From Nitrospira sp. (GTDB taxonomy: Bacteria; Nitrospirota; Thermodesulfovibrionia; UBA6902), in contig JADHUV010000030.1 of assembly GCA_016784355.1 (NCBI GenBank), forward strand, positions 1 to 33,134: a stretch of DNA of 33,134 bases. Reading direction: 5' to 3'. This document shows, piece after piece, positions 15,714 to 25,838 of this stretch (the stretch's first letter is position 1; each line of letters opens with the position of its first letter). The position numbers and the translations under genes were made by a program. The notes beneath the pieces are model-generated. The model did not search any database and was not told the origin of the DNA. It saw only the letters and a program-made list of their open reading frames with translations.

Positions 15714-15745
15714 AATGATACCTGTCAAATCTGACAGGTATCATT
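15714..15745. repeat. Perfect 14-base inverted repeat between leuA and the CsgG-like gene
   Basis: AATGATACCTGTCA (15714-15727) and TGACAGGTATCATT (15732-15745) are exact reverse complements around the 4-base loop AATC. The hairpin lies about 160 bases past the leuA stop and 88 bases before the CsgG-like start, both on the minus strand. No U-tract follows in either direction, so it may be an operator or a processed 3' end instead of a simple terminator. The rest of this 279-base gap holds a weaker imperfect hairpin just after leuA (about 15880-15905) and a small CTTATG/CATAAG stem at 15851-15865; I see no gene. Confidence 0.6.
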
Positions 15746-15905
15746 CCATCATTATTTAGTAGCTTTCAGAGTGGTATTATGGCAGGTTAAGAACTGGAGT
15801 TTTATATTTACATATTATCAATGTAAATGCTCTTCGGGTTATGGGCTTTTCTTATGCTTCATAAGCTTTGAGCAGAAAGCTCGTGAGCCAGAGGGGTAGG
15901 GTATA

Positions 15906-17414
15906 CTACCTCTTTGCAGCTTCCAGTTTATTCAGAGCATTAATGTAGGCTTTGGCAGAGGCGACTATTATATCTGTATCGGCACCATGTCCGCTTACTG
16001 ATTTATCATCTTCTTCAAGGGAACAGACCACTTCGCCCAGGGCATCTGTGCCGCCTGTTATAGCCTTTACCTCATACTTCAGTAACTTACTCTTTGTCTC
16101 AGTGATAGCGATGATTGCATGGAATATGGCATCGATCGGGCCATCTCCGTTACCTGATTTTTCAATCTCTTTATCGCCGACTTTGAGCTTTATTATGGCA
16201 GTGGGTTTTTTGTTTATCCCTGAGCTTATCTGCAGGTCAACAAGGGCATAGGTCTCGGGAACCGAGGTGAACTCTTCTGATACCAGTGCCTCAAGGTCTT
16301 CATCGAATATATCTTTTTTCTGGTCTGCGAGTTTTTTGAAACGCTCGAAGGCGTTATTGATTTTATCATCGTTCAGCTCATAGCCGAGTTCCTGTAGTCT
16401 TGTTCTGAATGCATGTCTTCCTGAGTGCTTGCCAAGAACAAACTGTGTTTTGTGCAAACCTATAGTCTCAGGCGTGATGATCTCGTAGGTTGACTTGTTT
16501 TTAAGCAGGCCGTCCTGATGGATTCCTGATTCGTGTGCAAAAGCATTGGCTCCGACTATCGCTTTGTTGGGTTGTACGCTCATTCCTGTAATTTTCGTTA
16601 TAAGCCTGCTGCTGCGCATTATCTCTTCAGTAGTTATGCCAGTATCAGCCTTATATAAATCCCGACGCGTACGAAGCGCCATAACGACCTCTTCCATAGA
16701 GCAGTTGCCTGCTCGTTCGCCTATGCCGTTTATGGTACATTCGATCTGCCCTGCACCATTTATAATGGCAGCAAGAGAGTTAGCCGCTGCCAGGCCGAGG
16801 TCATTGTGGCAATGAACGGCTATTACGGCCTGATCAATGTTTTTAACGCGTCTGCGAATCTCTTTTATCATTGCCCCGAACTCTTCCGGTATGCTGTAGC
16901 CGACAGTATCCGGGATATTAACTGTGACAGCACCTGCTTCTATTACAGCCTCTATCACATCACATAGGTATCCGATCTCTGTACGTGTGGCATCCATTGG
17001 CGAAAATTCAACATCATCCAGATAGCTCTTTGCGAGCTGAACCATTTCAACCGAGCGCTTAAGGGCTTCCTTCTGATCTATCTTAAATTGATACTTCAGG
17101 TGAATCTCTGAGGTAGAGTGGAAGGTATGGATGCGTTTTTTTGGAGCATCCTGAAGAGCTTCCCAGGACCTCTTGATATCTTCTTCTTTGGCTCTGGCAA
17201 GGCTGCATATTATAGGGCCTTCGACCTCTGAGCCGATCATCTTTATGGCCTCAAAATCACCTGGTGAGGCGATAGCAAAACCTGCCTCTATGATATCTAC
17301 CCCGAGCTTGGCGAGTTGTTTGGCTACCTGCAGCTTTTCCTGCACATTCATGGATGCGCCCGGTGACTGTTCCCCATCGCGAAGAGTTGTATCGAATATT
17401 TTGATGTTTCTCAT
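15906..17414 (-). CDS. leuA: 2-isopropylmalate synthase
   Basis: First committed enzyme of leucine synthesis: condenses 2-oxoisovalerate (from the ilv enzymes encoded upstream) with acetyl-CoA. The product of 502 residues has the full two-part layout. The catalytic TIM barrel (about 1-270) begins with KIFDTTLRDGEQSPGASMN, with the metal-binding Asp, and carries the metal-binding His pair in IAVHCHNDLGLA. A middle segment has GANAFAHESGIHQDGLLKNK. The C-terminal regulatory domain (about 385-500, with TAIIKLKVGDKEIEKSGNGD and DALGEVVCSLEED) is present, so feedback inhibition by leucine is expected. Its start overlaps the pssA stop by four bases, and it is the last gene of the operon. Confidence 0.96.
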   Translation of the reverse strand: MRNIKIFDTTLRDGEQSPGASMNVQEKLQVAKQLAKLGVDIIEAGFAIASPGDFEAIKMIGSEVEGPIICSLARAKEEDIKRSWEALQDAPKKRIHTFHSTSEIHLKYQFKIDQKEALKRSVEMVQLAKSYLDDVEFSPMDATRTEIGYLCDVIEAVIEAGAVTVNIPDTVGYSIPEEFGAMIKEIRRRVKNIDQAVIAVHCHNDLGLAAANSLAAIINGAGQIECTINGIGERAGNCSMEEVVMALRTRRDLYKADTGITTEEIMRSSRLITKITGMSVQPNKAIVGANAFAHESGIHQDGLLKNKSTYEIITPETIGLHKTQFVLGKHSGRHAFRTRLQELGYELNDDKINNAFERFKKLADQKKDIFDEDLEALVSEEFTSVPETYALVDLQISSGINKKPTAIIKLKVGDKEIEKSGNGDGPIDAIFHAIIAITETKSKLLKYEVKAITGGTDALGEVVCSLEEDDKSVSGHGADTDIIVASAKAYINALNKLEAAKR

Positions 17415-18130
17415 GCTTCGTTCCCTTTAATTTTTTTGCGTCTAAGGGTGTATATACTTTCAATCAGACCGGAAAACACATAGCTAATTGAAAATACAAA
17501 TATTATAGTTTCAGGATACATAAATATAAGAACAATTGCTACCCCTATGGCTACAAGTATACCAAAGGGCTTTCTCTTTTTAAGGTCGAACTCTTTAAGG
17601 CCGTGAAACTTGATTGTACTTACCATAAGGACTGCAAGAAGTACGGCAAGTATTATTATGAAATAATTCCTCCCTGGATCTCCGCCGAACCACTCAAAAT
17701 GAAAGAGTACGAGAGAGGCTATTACCGTACCTGAGCCCGGGATAGGGATGCCGGAAAAGGCCTTGCTTTCAGTTGTGCCCATTTGTACGTTGTAGCGTGC
17801 AAGTCTGAGGGCACCGCACATTACCAAAAGAAAAGAAGCCCCGACTCCCAGACGGCCAAAGGGCTCTAGCGCCCAGCTGTAAACAAGAACGGCAGGAGCA
17901 GCACCGAATGCCACAAGGTCTGAAAGAGAGTCCAGCTCTATACCGAATTTTGTAGTACTGTTTGTGAGTCTTGCGACCCATCCGTCCAGTCCGTCAAAAA
18001 TATTGGCTATTAATATTCCCCAGGCACTATGAACGTAATTACCTTTCAGTGCCATGAGGATAGCGTAGAATCCACAAAACAGCCCGCACATCGTCAGTGA
18101 GTTAGGGAGTATGTAAATGCCTTTTTTCAT
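17411..18130 (-). CDS. pssA: CDP-diacylglycerol--serine O-phosphatidyltransferase
   Basis: Membrane enzyme of 239 residues that makes phosphatidylserine from CDP-diacylglycerol and serine, the step before Psd. It carries the CDP-alcohol phosphotransferase motif D-G-x2-A-R-x8-G-x3-D-x3-D: FDGLDGWVARLTNSTTKFG continuing into ELDSLSDLVAFG. Several hydrophobic segments span the sequence (NSLTMCGLFCGFYAILMAL at the start, FGILVAIGVAIVLIFMY near the end). It is shorter than the E. coli enzyme and of the Bacillus-type (subclass II) form. Four-base overlaps with psd upstream and leuA downstream show tight coupling. Linking membrane lipid genes with leucine synthesis is a recurring arrangement in several bacterial groups, for unclear reasons. 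Confidence 0.95.
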   Translation of the reverse strand: MKKGIYILPNSLTMCGLFCGFYAILMALKGNYVHSAWGILIANIFDGLDGWVARLTNSTTKFGIELDSLSDLVAFGAAPAVLVYSWALEPFGRLGVGASFLLVMCGALRLARYNVQMGTTESKAFSGIPIPGSGTVIASLVLFHFEWFGGDPGRNYFIIILAVLLAVLMVSTIKFHGLKEFDLKKRKPFGILVAIGVAIVLIFMYPETIIFVFSISYVFSGLIESIYTLRRKKIKGNEA

Positions 18131-18825
18131 TTTTCTGTAGCTTTTGATGCATGTATTGCTGCGCTGCAGGGTTCACTCTTGATTTTTGAACTGTCCGCGC
18201 CCTGTCTTGTCGCCAAAATAGTCTCACCCGCAAGTACTTTATCACCAATCTGTACACTAATCTCTGAATCCATGGGTAGAAAAACATCGGCACGAGAGCT
18301 GAACTTAATCACCCCATATCTCTGTCCCGGTTGAAGTTTAGCACCGGGTGCTACTCTGCAGACGCATCTGCGTGCAACAGATCCTGCTATCTGCTTTACT
18401 ACAATAGGACCGTGTGCAGTCTCAAGCATCATAGTTATATGCTCATTTAAGATAGAGGCATCATCTGTGAAGGCTGAGTAGAATTTTCCAGAGTGGTGCT
18501 GAACCTCCCGTACGATGCCGTAGGCCGGGGACCTGTTGACATGAACATTCAGAGGAGACATGAATATACTGATTTTTTTGCACATGGTCTTCAGCACTTC
18601 GTCTTCTACCGCCTCGGTAATGCGTATGATCTTACCATCAGCAGGAGAGATAAAGGCACTCTCATCAATAGGTATAAGCCTGTCCGGATCCCGGAAAAAA
18701 TAGAACATGAACAGGGTCAGCACCACAGCAAGTCCGGTTGCCCAGTAGGGCCCGGAGAATGCTGATATAACTGTAAGTGTCAGGAAAAAACCTATGAAAG
18801 GGTATCCTTCTTTGGCGAATTTCAT
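18127..18825 (-). CDS. psd: Phosphatidylserine decarboxylase (small, archaeal/Bacteroidetes-like form)
   Basis: Decarboxylates phosphatidylserine to phosphatidylethanolamine at the inner membrane. The 232-residue proenzyme belongs to the short Psd type: two hydrophobic segments near the N terminus (about 10-45), then FFRDPDRLIP, AFISPADGKI, KISIFMSPLNVHVNRSP (with the conserved His) and QIAGSVARRCVC. The self-cleavage site that creates the pyruvoyl group is normally Gly-Ser in 'FGSR'; here it reads Ser176-Ser177 (IKFSSRADVFLP). The serine that becomes pyruvoyl is kept, but the preceding Gly is changed. Its stop overlaps the pssA start, so the two steps of PE synthesis are made together. A 70-base gap separates it from ilvC. 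Confidence 0.93.
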   Translation of the reverse strand: MKFAKEGYPFIGFFLTLTVISAFSGPYWATGLAVVLTLFMFYFFRDPDRLIPIDESAFISPADGKIIRITEAVEDEVLKTMCKKISIFMSPLNVHVNRSPAYGIVREVQHHSGKFYSAFTDDASILNEHITMMLETAHGPIVVKQIAGSVARRCVCRVAPGAKLQPGQRYGVIKFSSRADVFLPMDSEISVQIGDKVLAGETILATRQGADSSKIKSEPCSAAIHASKATEK

Positions 18826-18895
18826 TATAGAACCTCACCTTCAGAAGTCGCTTTTCCGATGACCTCTGAATGCTGATTGTTGGCTGCTGTTATCC

Positions 18896-19909
<1,014 letters not shown>

Positions 19910-20011
19910 TTAAGTTCTCCTTTTATATTCTAGGTAGTTTGTTTGTGTAATATGTCATCAGGATGCTGTCATTATTATAGGAAATATTTAATAATGACAG
20001 TCAGGGACTTA

Positions 20012-20500
20012 TCAGGTATTCTTGAGTCCTTCTCGTGCCATACCTACTTTGCCGGTGCGAGCGAATTCCTTTATGCCAAAGGGCTTAATCAATTCTATGA
20101 AGGCCGCAATCTTTTTTTCATCGCCCGTTATTTCAACAGTAAAGGTTGAAGCACCCGAGTCAATAACCCGAGCCCGGAATATCTCGGCCAGTTTCAGGAA
20201 TTCTGTCTTGTCGCCCTTTTTAGGCGCGGCCTTTATAAGAACCATCTCGCGCTCGACATGCTCTACGTCCACTAAGTCCACGACCTTTATGACATCGATC
20301 AGTTTGTTCAACTGTTTTGTTATCTGCTCGATGATCTGGTCATCACCGCTTGTTACTATAGTCATCAGGGAAATGGCGCTATCAATCGTTTCTCCGACGG
20401 AGATGCTTTCTATGTTGTAGCCCCTTCCGCTGAAGAGGCCGGAAACCCGTGAGAGTACTCCAAACCTGTTTTCCACCAGTACTGATATTGTATGCCTCAT
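20012..20500 (-). CDS. ilvN: Acetolactate synthase small (regulatory) subunit
   Basis: Regulatory partner of IlvB, 162 residues. The N-terminal ACT domain begins RHTISVLVENRFGVLSRVSG and continues with LFSGRGYNIESISVG, the typical valine-sensing segment. The C-terminal domain (from about residue 80) contains REMVLIKA, IFRARVIDSGASTFTVEITG and FIELIKPFGIKEFARTG, the usual ending of IlvH/IlvN proteins with a separate C-terminal part. Length equals the E. coli IlvH class, so valine feedback is expected. GGGAGT lies just before the ATG. It sits 46 bases after ilvB, consistent with co-expression at matched levels. Confidence 0.96.
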   Translation of the reverse strand: MRHTISVLVENRFGVLSRVSGLFSGRGYNIESISVGETIDSAISLMTIVTSGDDQIIEQITKQLNKLIDVIKVVDLVDVEHVEREMVLIKAAPKKGDKTEFLKLAEIFRARVIDSGASTFTVEITGDEKKIAAFIELIKPFGIKEFARTGKVGMAREGLKNT

Positions 20501-20546
20501 CTTACTCCCTTAGAATAATGTTTAAACTGTTTGCACGTCTGCACTG

Positions 20547-22274
20547 CTATTTCCGGTTTTTATGTTTTTTGGGCTCTGAGACGTGTTCCGCGAGTATCAT
20601 CTCATCTATCGCTGCACCCGCAGGGACCATCGGAAATACCTTTGCCCGCCAGTCACATGCAAAGTCCATGAATACCGGCCTGTCCTTGATCTTAAATGAC
20701 TCCTTAAGAACCGCTTCTACTTCAGAAGGCTTTGTGGCACGCAGTCCTACCGCACCGTATGCCTCTGCCACCTTTACAAAATCAGGCCCGCCGTCAAGGT
20801 CAGTATGTGAGTAGCGCTCCTTGAAAAACAGTTCCTGCCACTGACGAACCATACCTAAAAAGCCGTTGTTCAGTATAGCAACCTTAACAGGAAGCTTATT
20901 AAGCACTGCGGTGGCAAGTTCCTGGATGTTCATCTGTATACTTCCGTCGCCTGCTATATCGATGACCAGTTTATCAGGACACGCAAATTGGGCGCCAATT
21001 GCCGCTGGAAAACCGTAACCCATTGTTCCGAGTCCTCCGGATGAGAGCCACTGCCTCGGTTTGTCATATTTGTAAAACTGTGCAGACCACATCTGATTCT
21101 GCCCGACTTCTGTGCATATAATTGCATCGCCTTTGGTAAGCTCATATATTTTTTCTACCACGAACTCAGGCTGAATGATATCACTGTCCTTTTTGTAAGA
21201 AAGGGGGTGTTCTGTTTTCCATTCATTGACCTGCGTGAGCCATGGACTGCTCTTGGCAAATTTAAGTTTCTGTTCCTTGATCGATTTTATAACGTCCTTC
21301 AGGACATGCTTTATATCACCGACAACCGGCAGGTCTACGCGCACGTTTTTCCTGATAGAGGTAGGATCTATATCAATCTGAATGATCTTTGCCTTAGGTG
21401 CAAAATCGGCCGTCCTGCCTGTTACTCTGTCGTCGAACCTGACGCCGATTCCAATTAAAAGGTCGGCATTCTGCACTGCTTTATTAGCAAAGTATGTCCC
21501 GTGCATTCCAAGCATTCCAAGCGCAAGATCATCTGAACCGGGGAATCCTCCAAGACCCATAAGGGTAGTTGTGACAGGAGCGTTTATAAGCTTTGCAAAC
21601 TGCGTTAACTCCTTTGCCGCCTCGGATAGTATTACTCCGCCGCCAGCCATTATAACAGGCCTTTCTGCCTCGGCTATCATCTGAGTGACCTTTTTTGTCA
21701 TCCATTTGTTGCCGTGATAGGTCGGGTTATAGCTTCTAATGTTGACCTCTTTAGGATACTCAAACTCTGCCATTCCTGCTGATACATCACGTGGCAGGTC
21801 GATCAGCACCGGGCCGGGTCTTCCTGTTGAGGCTATATGAAAGGCCTCTTTAATAGTTTGAGCAAGGTCCTTTACATCCTTTACCAGATAATTGTGCTTG
21901 GTGCAGGGCCTGGTGATTCCGACAATGTCGGCTTCCTGAAAGGCATCATTACCTATAAGCATTGTAGGCACCTGGCCTGAAAAAATTACCATCGGAATGG
22001 AGTCCATTGAGGCAGTCGCTATACCGGTGACAGTATTTGTTGCTCCCGGACCGGATGTGACGATTGCTACGCCGACTTTGCCGCTTGCGCGGGCATAGCC
22101 GTCTGCTGAGTGTATCGCTCCCTGCTCGTGTCTGGTAAGAATAAGCTCTAAGCTTTTTTCATCATAAAGCTCATCGAAAATATTCAGCACCACGCCGCCG
22201 GGGTAACCGAAAATATGTTTAACCTTTTCTTTTTTCAGACACTCTAACAATATCTTGGCACCGCTAATCTTCAT
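20547..22274 (-). CDS. ilvB: Acetolactate synthase large (catalytic) subunit
   Basis: Thiamine-diphosphate enzyme of 575 residues that makes acetolactate from two pyruvates, or acetohydroxybutyrate with 2-oxobutyrate. Domains in order: N-terminal pyrimidine-binding domain with HIFGYPGGVVLNIFDELYD and the catalytic Glu in LILTRHEQGAIHSADGYARA; central domain with LMGLGGFPGSDDLALGMLGM and IGVRFDDRVTGR; C-terminal pyrophosphate-binding domain with ICTEVGQNQMWSAQFY and the metal motif GDGSIQMNIQELATAV...LNN. GFLGMVRQWQELFF is the usual substrate-channel segment. The start has AAGGAG upstream. With ilvN it forms the holoenzyme. Confidence 0.97.
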   Translation of the reverse strand: MKISGAKILLECLKKEKVKHIFGYPGGVVLNIFDELYDEKSLELILTRHEQGAIHSADGYARASGKVGVAIVTSGPGATNTVTGIATASMDSIPMVIFSGQVPTMLIGNDAFQEADIVGITRPCTKHNYLVKDVKDLAQTIKEAFHIASTGRPGPVLIDLPRDVSAGMAEFEYPKEVNIRSYNPTYHGNKWMTKKVTQMIAEAERPVIMAGGGVILSEAAKELTQFAKLINAPVTTTLMGLGGFPGSDDLALGMLGMHGTYFANKAVQNADLLIGIGVRFDDRVTGRTADFAPKAKIIQIDIDPTSIRKNVRVDLPVVGDIKHVLKDVIKSIKEQKLKFAKSSPWLTQVNEWKTEHPLSYKKDSDIIQPEFVVEKIYELTKGDAIICTEVGQNQMWSAQFYKYDKPRQWLSSGGLGTMGYGFPAAIGAQFACPDKLVIDIAGDGSIQMNIQELATAVLNKLPVKVAILNNGFLGMVRQWQELFFKERYSHTDLDGGPDFVKVAEAYGAVGLRATKPSEVEAVLKESFKIKDRPVFMDFACDWRAKVFPMVPAGAAIDEMILAEHVSEPKKHKNRK

Positions 22275-22338
22275 GAGAACTCCTTAAGTCTGATGCGGGA
22301 TTGATCATCTCGCGTCAGTGCATGTAATTGCTGTCTGT

Positions 22339-24000
22339 TTACAGGTTCGGTTTCATAATAGCACCGGTACTTGCTGAGGTAACCTGAGCCGAGTACCGGG
22401 CGAGCCAGCCGCTTCTGATTTTTGGTTTCAGTGGACGGTGTTTGCTCAACCTTTTTTTAATTTCCGCATCATCAACCATCAGGTTGATCTTTCTACGGGT
22501 TATATCAATATCAATAATATCGCCGTCTTTTATGATTGCTATGGGACCTCCCTCCATTGCTTCGGGGGAAATATGTCCAATGCAAGGACCGCGTGTGCCG
22601 CCTGAAAAGCGTCCGTCAGTGATCAGCGCAACAGATTTCTGCAGTCCCATTCCTGCAATCGCGGATGTGGGGCTGAGCATCTCTCTCATACCCGGACCGC
22701 CTTTAGGGCCTTCATAACGTATTACAACCACATCACCGGACTTTATCTTGCCGGCAAGAATGGCCTTCATACCGTCTTCCTCGGAATTAAATACCTTAGC
22801 CGTTCCTTTAAACTGCATCATCTCACTGTTTACAGCGGTCTGCTTTACAACACAGCCGTCAGGGGCGATATTACCATAAAGAACAGCTATGCCGCCTTCT
22901 TTATGGTAGGCTTTTTTTATTGGTCTGATTACGTCACGGTCTGAAATTTCCGCGCCGTCTGCGATAGCAAATATCTTTTTGCCGGAAACTGTCATAACGT
23001 CATTCATGCTCGCTTTCAGATTTTTAAGCACAGCCGGAATGCCGCCTGCATAATCAAGGTCTTCCATATAGTGCTCACCACCGGGCAGCATGTTTGCTAC
23101 GTGCGGTGTTTTTTTGCTGATCTTATCGAAAAGCTCAAGAGGCAGAGCAACCTTTGCTTCATGCGCCATAGCCGGAATATGAAGGACGGTATTGGTTGAA
23201 CCGCCCAGTGCCATATCTACTCTTATCGCATTTTCAAAGGCCTTGAGGTTCATGATCTTTCTGGGTGTGATTTTTTTCTTTACCATTTCAACAATGCGGC
23301 TTCCGCTATGAAATGCTATTCTGCGTTTTTTTGCTGATACCGCCAGCGCAGTTGCGCAGCCGGGCAGGCTCATTCCAAGGGCTTCTGTCACACATGCCAT
23401 AGTATTGGCTGTGTACATTCCCTGGCAGGATCCTGTTCCGGGGCAGGAGCATATTTCAAGTTCTGCTACTTCCTTAGCCGTAATTTTACCCTGTTTAAAT
23501 TTACCGACTGCCTCAAAGGCATCATTTACCAGAGAGAGACGTTTGCCTCTGAGATGGCCTGACATCATAGGGCCTGCTGTAACTACAATTGTGGGAACAT
23601 TAACACGGGCTGCTGCCATAAGCATTCCCGGGGTAATCTTGTCGCAATTTGTCAGCAACACAAGACCATCAAGCTGGTGGGCTTCTGCAACGGTCTCTAC
23701 CATGTCAGCGATCAGTTCCCGGGAAGCAAGGCTGTAATGCATGCCCCGGTGTCCCATAGCGATGCCGTCACATATTCCAGGGATACCGAAAAAGAAGGGA
23801 TAGCCTCCTCCCGTATGCACACCTTTTTCAATATAACGTTCAAGGTCTCGCATCCCGGTATGTCCGGGGATGATGTCCGTAAAGCTGGTAGCAACCCCGA
23901 TGAATGGTTTTTTTATCTCTGTTTCAGGAATTCCTGTTGCGTAAAGGAGCGCTCTGTGAGGTACTCTTTCAATGCCTTTTTTGATTATATCGCTTTTCAT
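22339..24000 (-). CDS. ilvD: Dihydroxy-acid dehydratase
   Basis: Iron-sulfur enzyme of 553 residues that dehydrates dihydroxy acids to the 2-oxo acids for valine, isoleucine and (through LeuA) leucine. Cluster cysteines can be seen in [16 protein letters not shown] and [19 protein letters not shown], and the first site in [13 protein letters not shown]. Other family blocks: [33 protein letters not shown] and [20 protein letters not shown]. The arrangement corresponds to the oxygen-labile or plant-type clusters; which one cannot be decided by eye. It follows the small DUF465-like gene after 35 bases and precedes ilvB by 64 bases. Confidence 0.96.
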   Translation of the reverse strand: MKSDIIKKGIERVPHRALLYATGIPETEIKKPFIGVATSFTDIIPGHTGMRDLERYIEKGVHTGGGYPFFFGIPGICDGIAMGHRGMHYSLASRELIADMVETVAEAHQLDGLVLLTNCDKITPGMLMAAARVNVPTIVVTAGPMMSGHLRGKRLSLVNDAFEAVGKFKQGKITAKEVAELEICSCPGTGSCQGMYTANTMACVTEALGMSLPGCATALAVSAKKRRIAFHSGSRIVEMVKKKITPRKIMNLKAFENAIRVDMALGGSTNTVLHIPAMAHEAKVALPLELFDKISKKTPHVANMLPGGEHYMEDLDYAGGIPAVLKNLKASMNDVMTVSGKKIFAIADGAEISDRDVIRPIKKAYHKEGGIAVLYGNIAPDGCVVKQTAVNSEMMQFKGTAKVFNSEEDGMKAILAGKIKSGDVVVIRYEGPKGGPGMREMLSPTSAIAGMGLQKSVALITDGRFSGGTRGPCIGHISPEAMEGGPIAIIKDGDIIDIDITRRKINLMVDDAEIKKRLSKHRPLKPKIRSGWLARYSAQVTSASTGAIMKPNL

Positions 24001-24035
24001 ATAGTGCGCGCAGTTACCAGTAGAAGATTAGGTTA

Positions 24036-24260
24036 TTAATTGGCATCCTGCTCGAAGTCTCTCTTCAGCTCGGCAAGCCGGTCTTTCAGTTGCAGCTTCT
24101 GTTTCTGCAGCTTTTTTTTCTGAACATCTTCTTCTGTGGTCAGAAACTTCTTTTTATTAATAGCATCAAGCGTACGGTTCAGCTTTTTGTGATCATTCTC
24201 TATTTTGCGGTATTCCTCGCTCTGTTCTCTGAGCGCTTCTATTACGTCTTCGTCTTCCAT
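24036..24260 (-). CDS. DUF465-like (YdcH) small coiled-coil protein
   Basis: Protein of 74 residues, highly charged, almost all helical and coiled-coil in pattern (EALREQSEEYRKIENDHKKL, then KKKLQKQKLQLKDRLAELKR). The 'eHxxLdxxI...L..LKkqKLxLKDrl' layout is that of the DUF465/YdcH family, whose biochemical role is unknown. GGGAGG about eight bases before the ATG is a strong ribosome-binding site. It is the first gene of the minus-strand ilv-psd-pss-leuA run and is likely transcribed from the promoter-like sequence at 24291-24319. No link to amino-acid synthesis is known to me. Confidence 0.82.
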   Translation of the reverse strand: MEDEDVIEALREQSEEYRKIENDHKKLNRTLDAINKKKFLTTEEDVQKKKLQKQKLQLKDRLAELKRDFEQDAN

Positions 24261-24290
24261 ATAGAACCTCCCTCTTAATGATAGACTGAA

Positions 24291-24319
24291 AAATTACCAT
24301 ATTTCGGTGAAAATTACAA
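24291..24319 (-). promoter_or_regulatory. Possible promoter for the DUF465-ilv-psd-pss-leuA operon
   Basis: On the minus strand TTGTAA (24319-24314) and TAATTT (24296-24291) are 17 bases apart, ending 30 bases before the ATG of the first operon gene. Both hexamers match the sigma-70 consensus in about four of six positions. I find no leader peptide rich in Leu/Val/Ile codons and no T-box-like structure between here and the gene, so attenuation is not visible. Confidence 0.4.
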
Positions 24320-24329
24320 GATTGCTCTT

Positions 24330-24358
24330 TTGACAAATCCTCATAAATTAACTAACAT
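24330..24358 (+). promoter_or_regulatory. Sigma-70-like promoter for the TatD/radical-SAM gene
   Basis: A perfect TTGACA (24330-24335) is followed after 17 bases by TAACAT (24353-24358). The gene start is at 24465, so the untranslated leader would be about 100 bases. It lies close to the opposite-facing promoter candidate at 24291-24319. Confidence 0.55.
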
Positions 24359-24464
24359 AAAAAAGTATTGAGTTTTCATATCTAGATAGAATATTACTTC
24401 ATGCAGACATTTCCTGAATATGCAGGCATTTAAAATCATTAAGATACGCTAAGGGAGCAGACAT

Positions 24465-25838
24465 TTGGAACCCGTATTGATAGATACGCATTGTCATTTA
24501 GACATGAAGCAGTTTGATGAAGATCGGGCTGAGGTTATTGCTCGGGCTGCAGAGGCAGGTGTGCAGTTTATCATTAATGCCGCTTCTGACAGAGAGGGGA
24601 ATGTTCGCTCGCTGGAATTGGCTGATAAGTATCCTTATATATATGCTACTGTTGGAATCCATCCTCACAATGCGGATAGCCTGGATGATAAGCTGTTAAG
24701 TGAAATTAAGGCGTGGGCTGATAATCCGAAGGTAGTGGCTATTGGAGAGATTGGATTGGATTACCATTATCTGCATTCCCCTAAAGGTGTTCAGATAGAA
24801 GCCTTTAAGAGGCAGATAGATCTAGCCAATTCTAAAAAACTCCCGATAGTAGTTCATAGCAGAGAGGCGAAAAATGATACCCTCAGAATACTAAGAGAGG
24901 CGGAAATTGATACTCCGGGTGTTTTTCACTGTTTTTCCGGTGATATTGATATGGCCAAAAAGGTCATGGAGCTCGGGTTTTATATATCTCTGGCCGGGCC
25001 GGTTACCTTCAAGAATGCCAATGATCTCCGTGATGTGGCCAGATTTGTACCGGATGAATTCCTGCTGCTTGAGACTGATGCCCCGTATTTGAGCCCTGTG
25101 CCGAAGCGCGGCAAGAGGAACGAACCTGCATATCTAAGGCATACGGCATGGGCTATAGCGGATATCAGGGGTGTTAATGTAGATGATCTAGCCCGTATAA
25201 CGACACTTAATGCAAAGAGGTTTTTTAAGCTTGAGGATGAGGCCGAGAGTGGGAAGATCGCATATAAAATAAGGGATTCCCTGTATTTAAATATTACTAA
25301 CCGCTGTACAAACAAGTGCGGGTTTTGTATTCGTAATCGTACCAGCTATGTAAAGGGCCATAACTTAAGGCTTGAGTCGGAGCCGACTGTGCCTCAGCTT
25401 ATAGGTGCCATAAAGGACCCGAAGGCATATAAAGAAATAGTATTTTGCGGTATAGGTGAGCCTCTTTTAAGGCTGGATGTCATAAAAGAGGTGAGTAAAT
25501 GGGTAAAAGAGCAGGGCGGCAGGGTGCGTATCAATACCAATGGTCACGGCAATATTATCCATGGCAGAGACATTGTTCCGGAGTTAAAGGGTCTGGTAGA
25601 CAGCGTTTCTGTCAGTCTTGATGCTGAGAATGAGGCTAAGTATAAAATTGTGTGTAAGCCTTCAATCGAGAATGCCTTTGAAGGGATGCTAGAGTTTGTA
25701 AAAAGAGCTAAAGCAGAGCTTCCTGAAGTCAAGGTCACGGTCGTTAAAATGCCCCCGATCGATCTTGAAAAGTGCTATAAACTTGCAGCTGATATTGGTG
25801 TAGAGCTGAGAGTCAGACATCTTAACGTTGTAGGATAA
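24465..25838 (+). CDS. TatD-family metal-dependent hydrolase fused to a radical SAM domain
   Basis: Two-domain protein of 457 residues. Residues 1-255 are a TatD-type metal-dependent deoxyribonuclease: LIDTHCHLD (His9, His11), YATVGIHPHNAD, AIGEIGLDYH (metal-binding Glu), LPIVVHSREA, GVFHCFSGD and LLETDAPYLSP. From about residue 262 comes a radical SAM domain: LYLNITNRCTNKCGFCIRN with the cluster cysteines Cys281, Cys285 and Cys288 (CxxxCxxC), EIVFCGIGEPLLRLDVI and VRINTNGHGN. The radical SAM part is short (about 195 residues) and ends without an extra C-terminal cluster. The start is a TTG with AAGGGAG seven bases upstream. Related TatD/radical-SAM pairs, fused or adjacent, occur in other anaerobic lineages, but the reaction is unknown. 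Confidence 0.93.
   Translation: MEPVLIDTHCHLDMKQFDEDRAEVIARAAEAGVQFIINAASDREGNVRSLELADKYPYIYATVGIHPHNADSLDDKLLSEIKAWADNPKVVAIGEIGLDYHYLHSPKGVQIEAFKRQIDLANSKKLPIVVHSREAKNDTLRILREAEIDTPGVFHCFSGDIDMAKKVMELGFYISLAGPVTFKNANDLRDVARFVPDEFLLLETDAPYLSPVPKRGKRNEPAYLRHTAWAIADIRGVNVDDLARITTLNAKRFFKLEDEAESGKIAYKIRDSLYLNITNRCTNKCGFCIRNRTSYVKGHNLRLESEPTVPQLIGAIKDPKAYKEIVFCGIGEPLLRLDVIKEVSKWVKEQGGRVRINTNGHGNIIHGRDIVPELKGLVDSVSVSLDAENEAKYKIVCKPSIENAFEGMLEFVKRAKAELPEVKVTVVKMPPIDLEKCYKLAADIGVELRVRHLNVVG

Noticed and set aside
20022..20420. 132-codon plus-strand open frame
   Set aside because: Antisense to ilvN and rich in Ser/Thr as expected of a shadow frame.
24261..24464. Searched for an attenuator leader peptide or T-box before the ilv-leu operon
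   Set aside because: No run of Leu, Val or Ile codons and no T-box-like sequence was found; only promoter-like hexamers.
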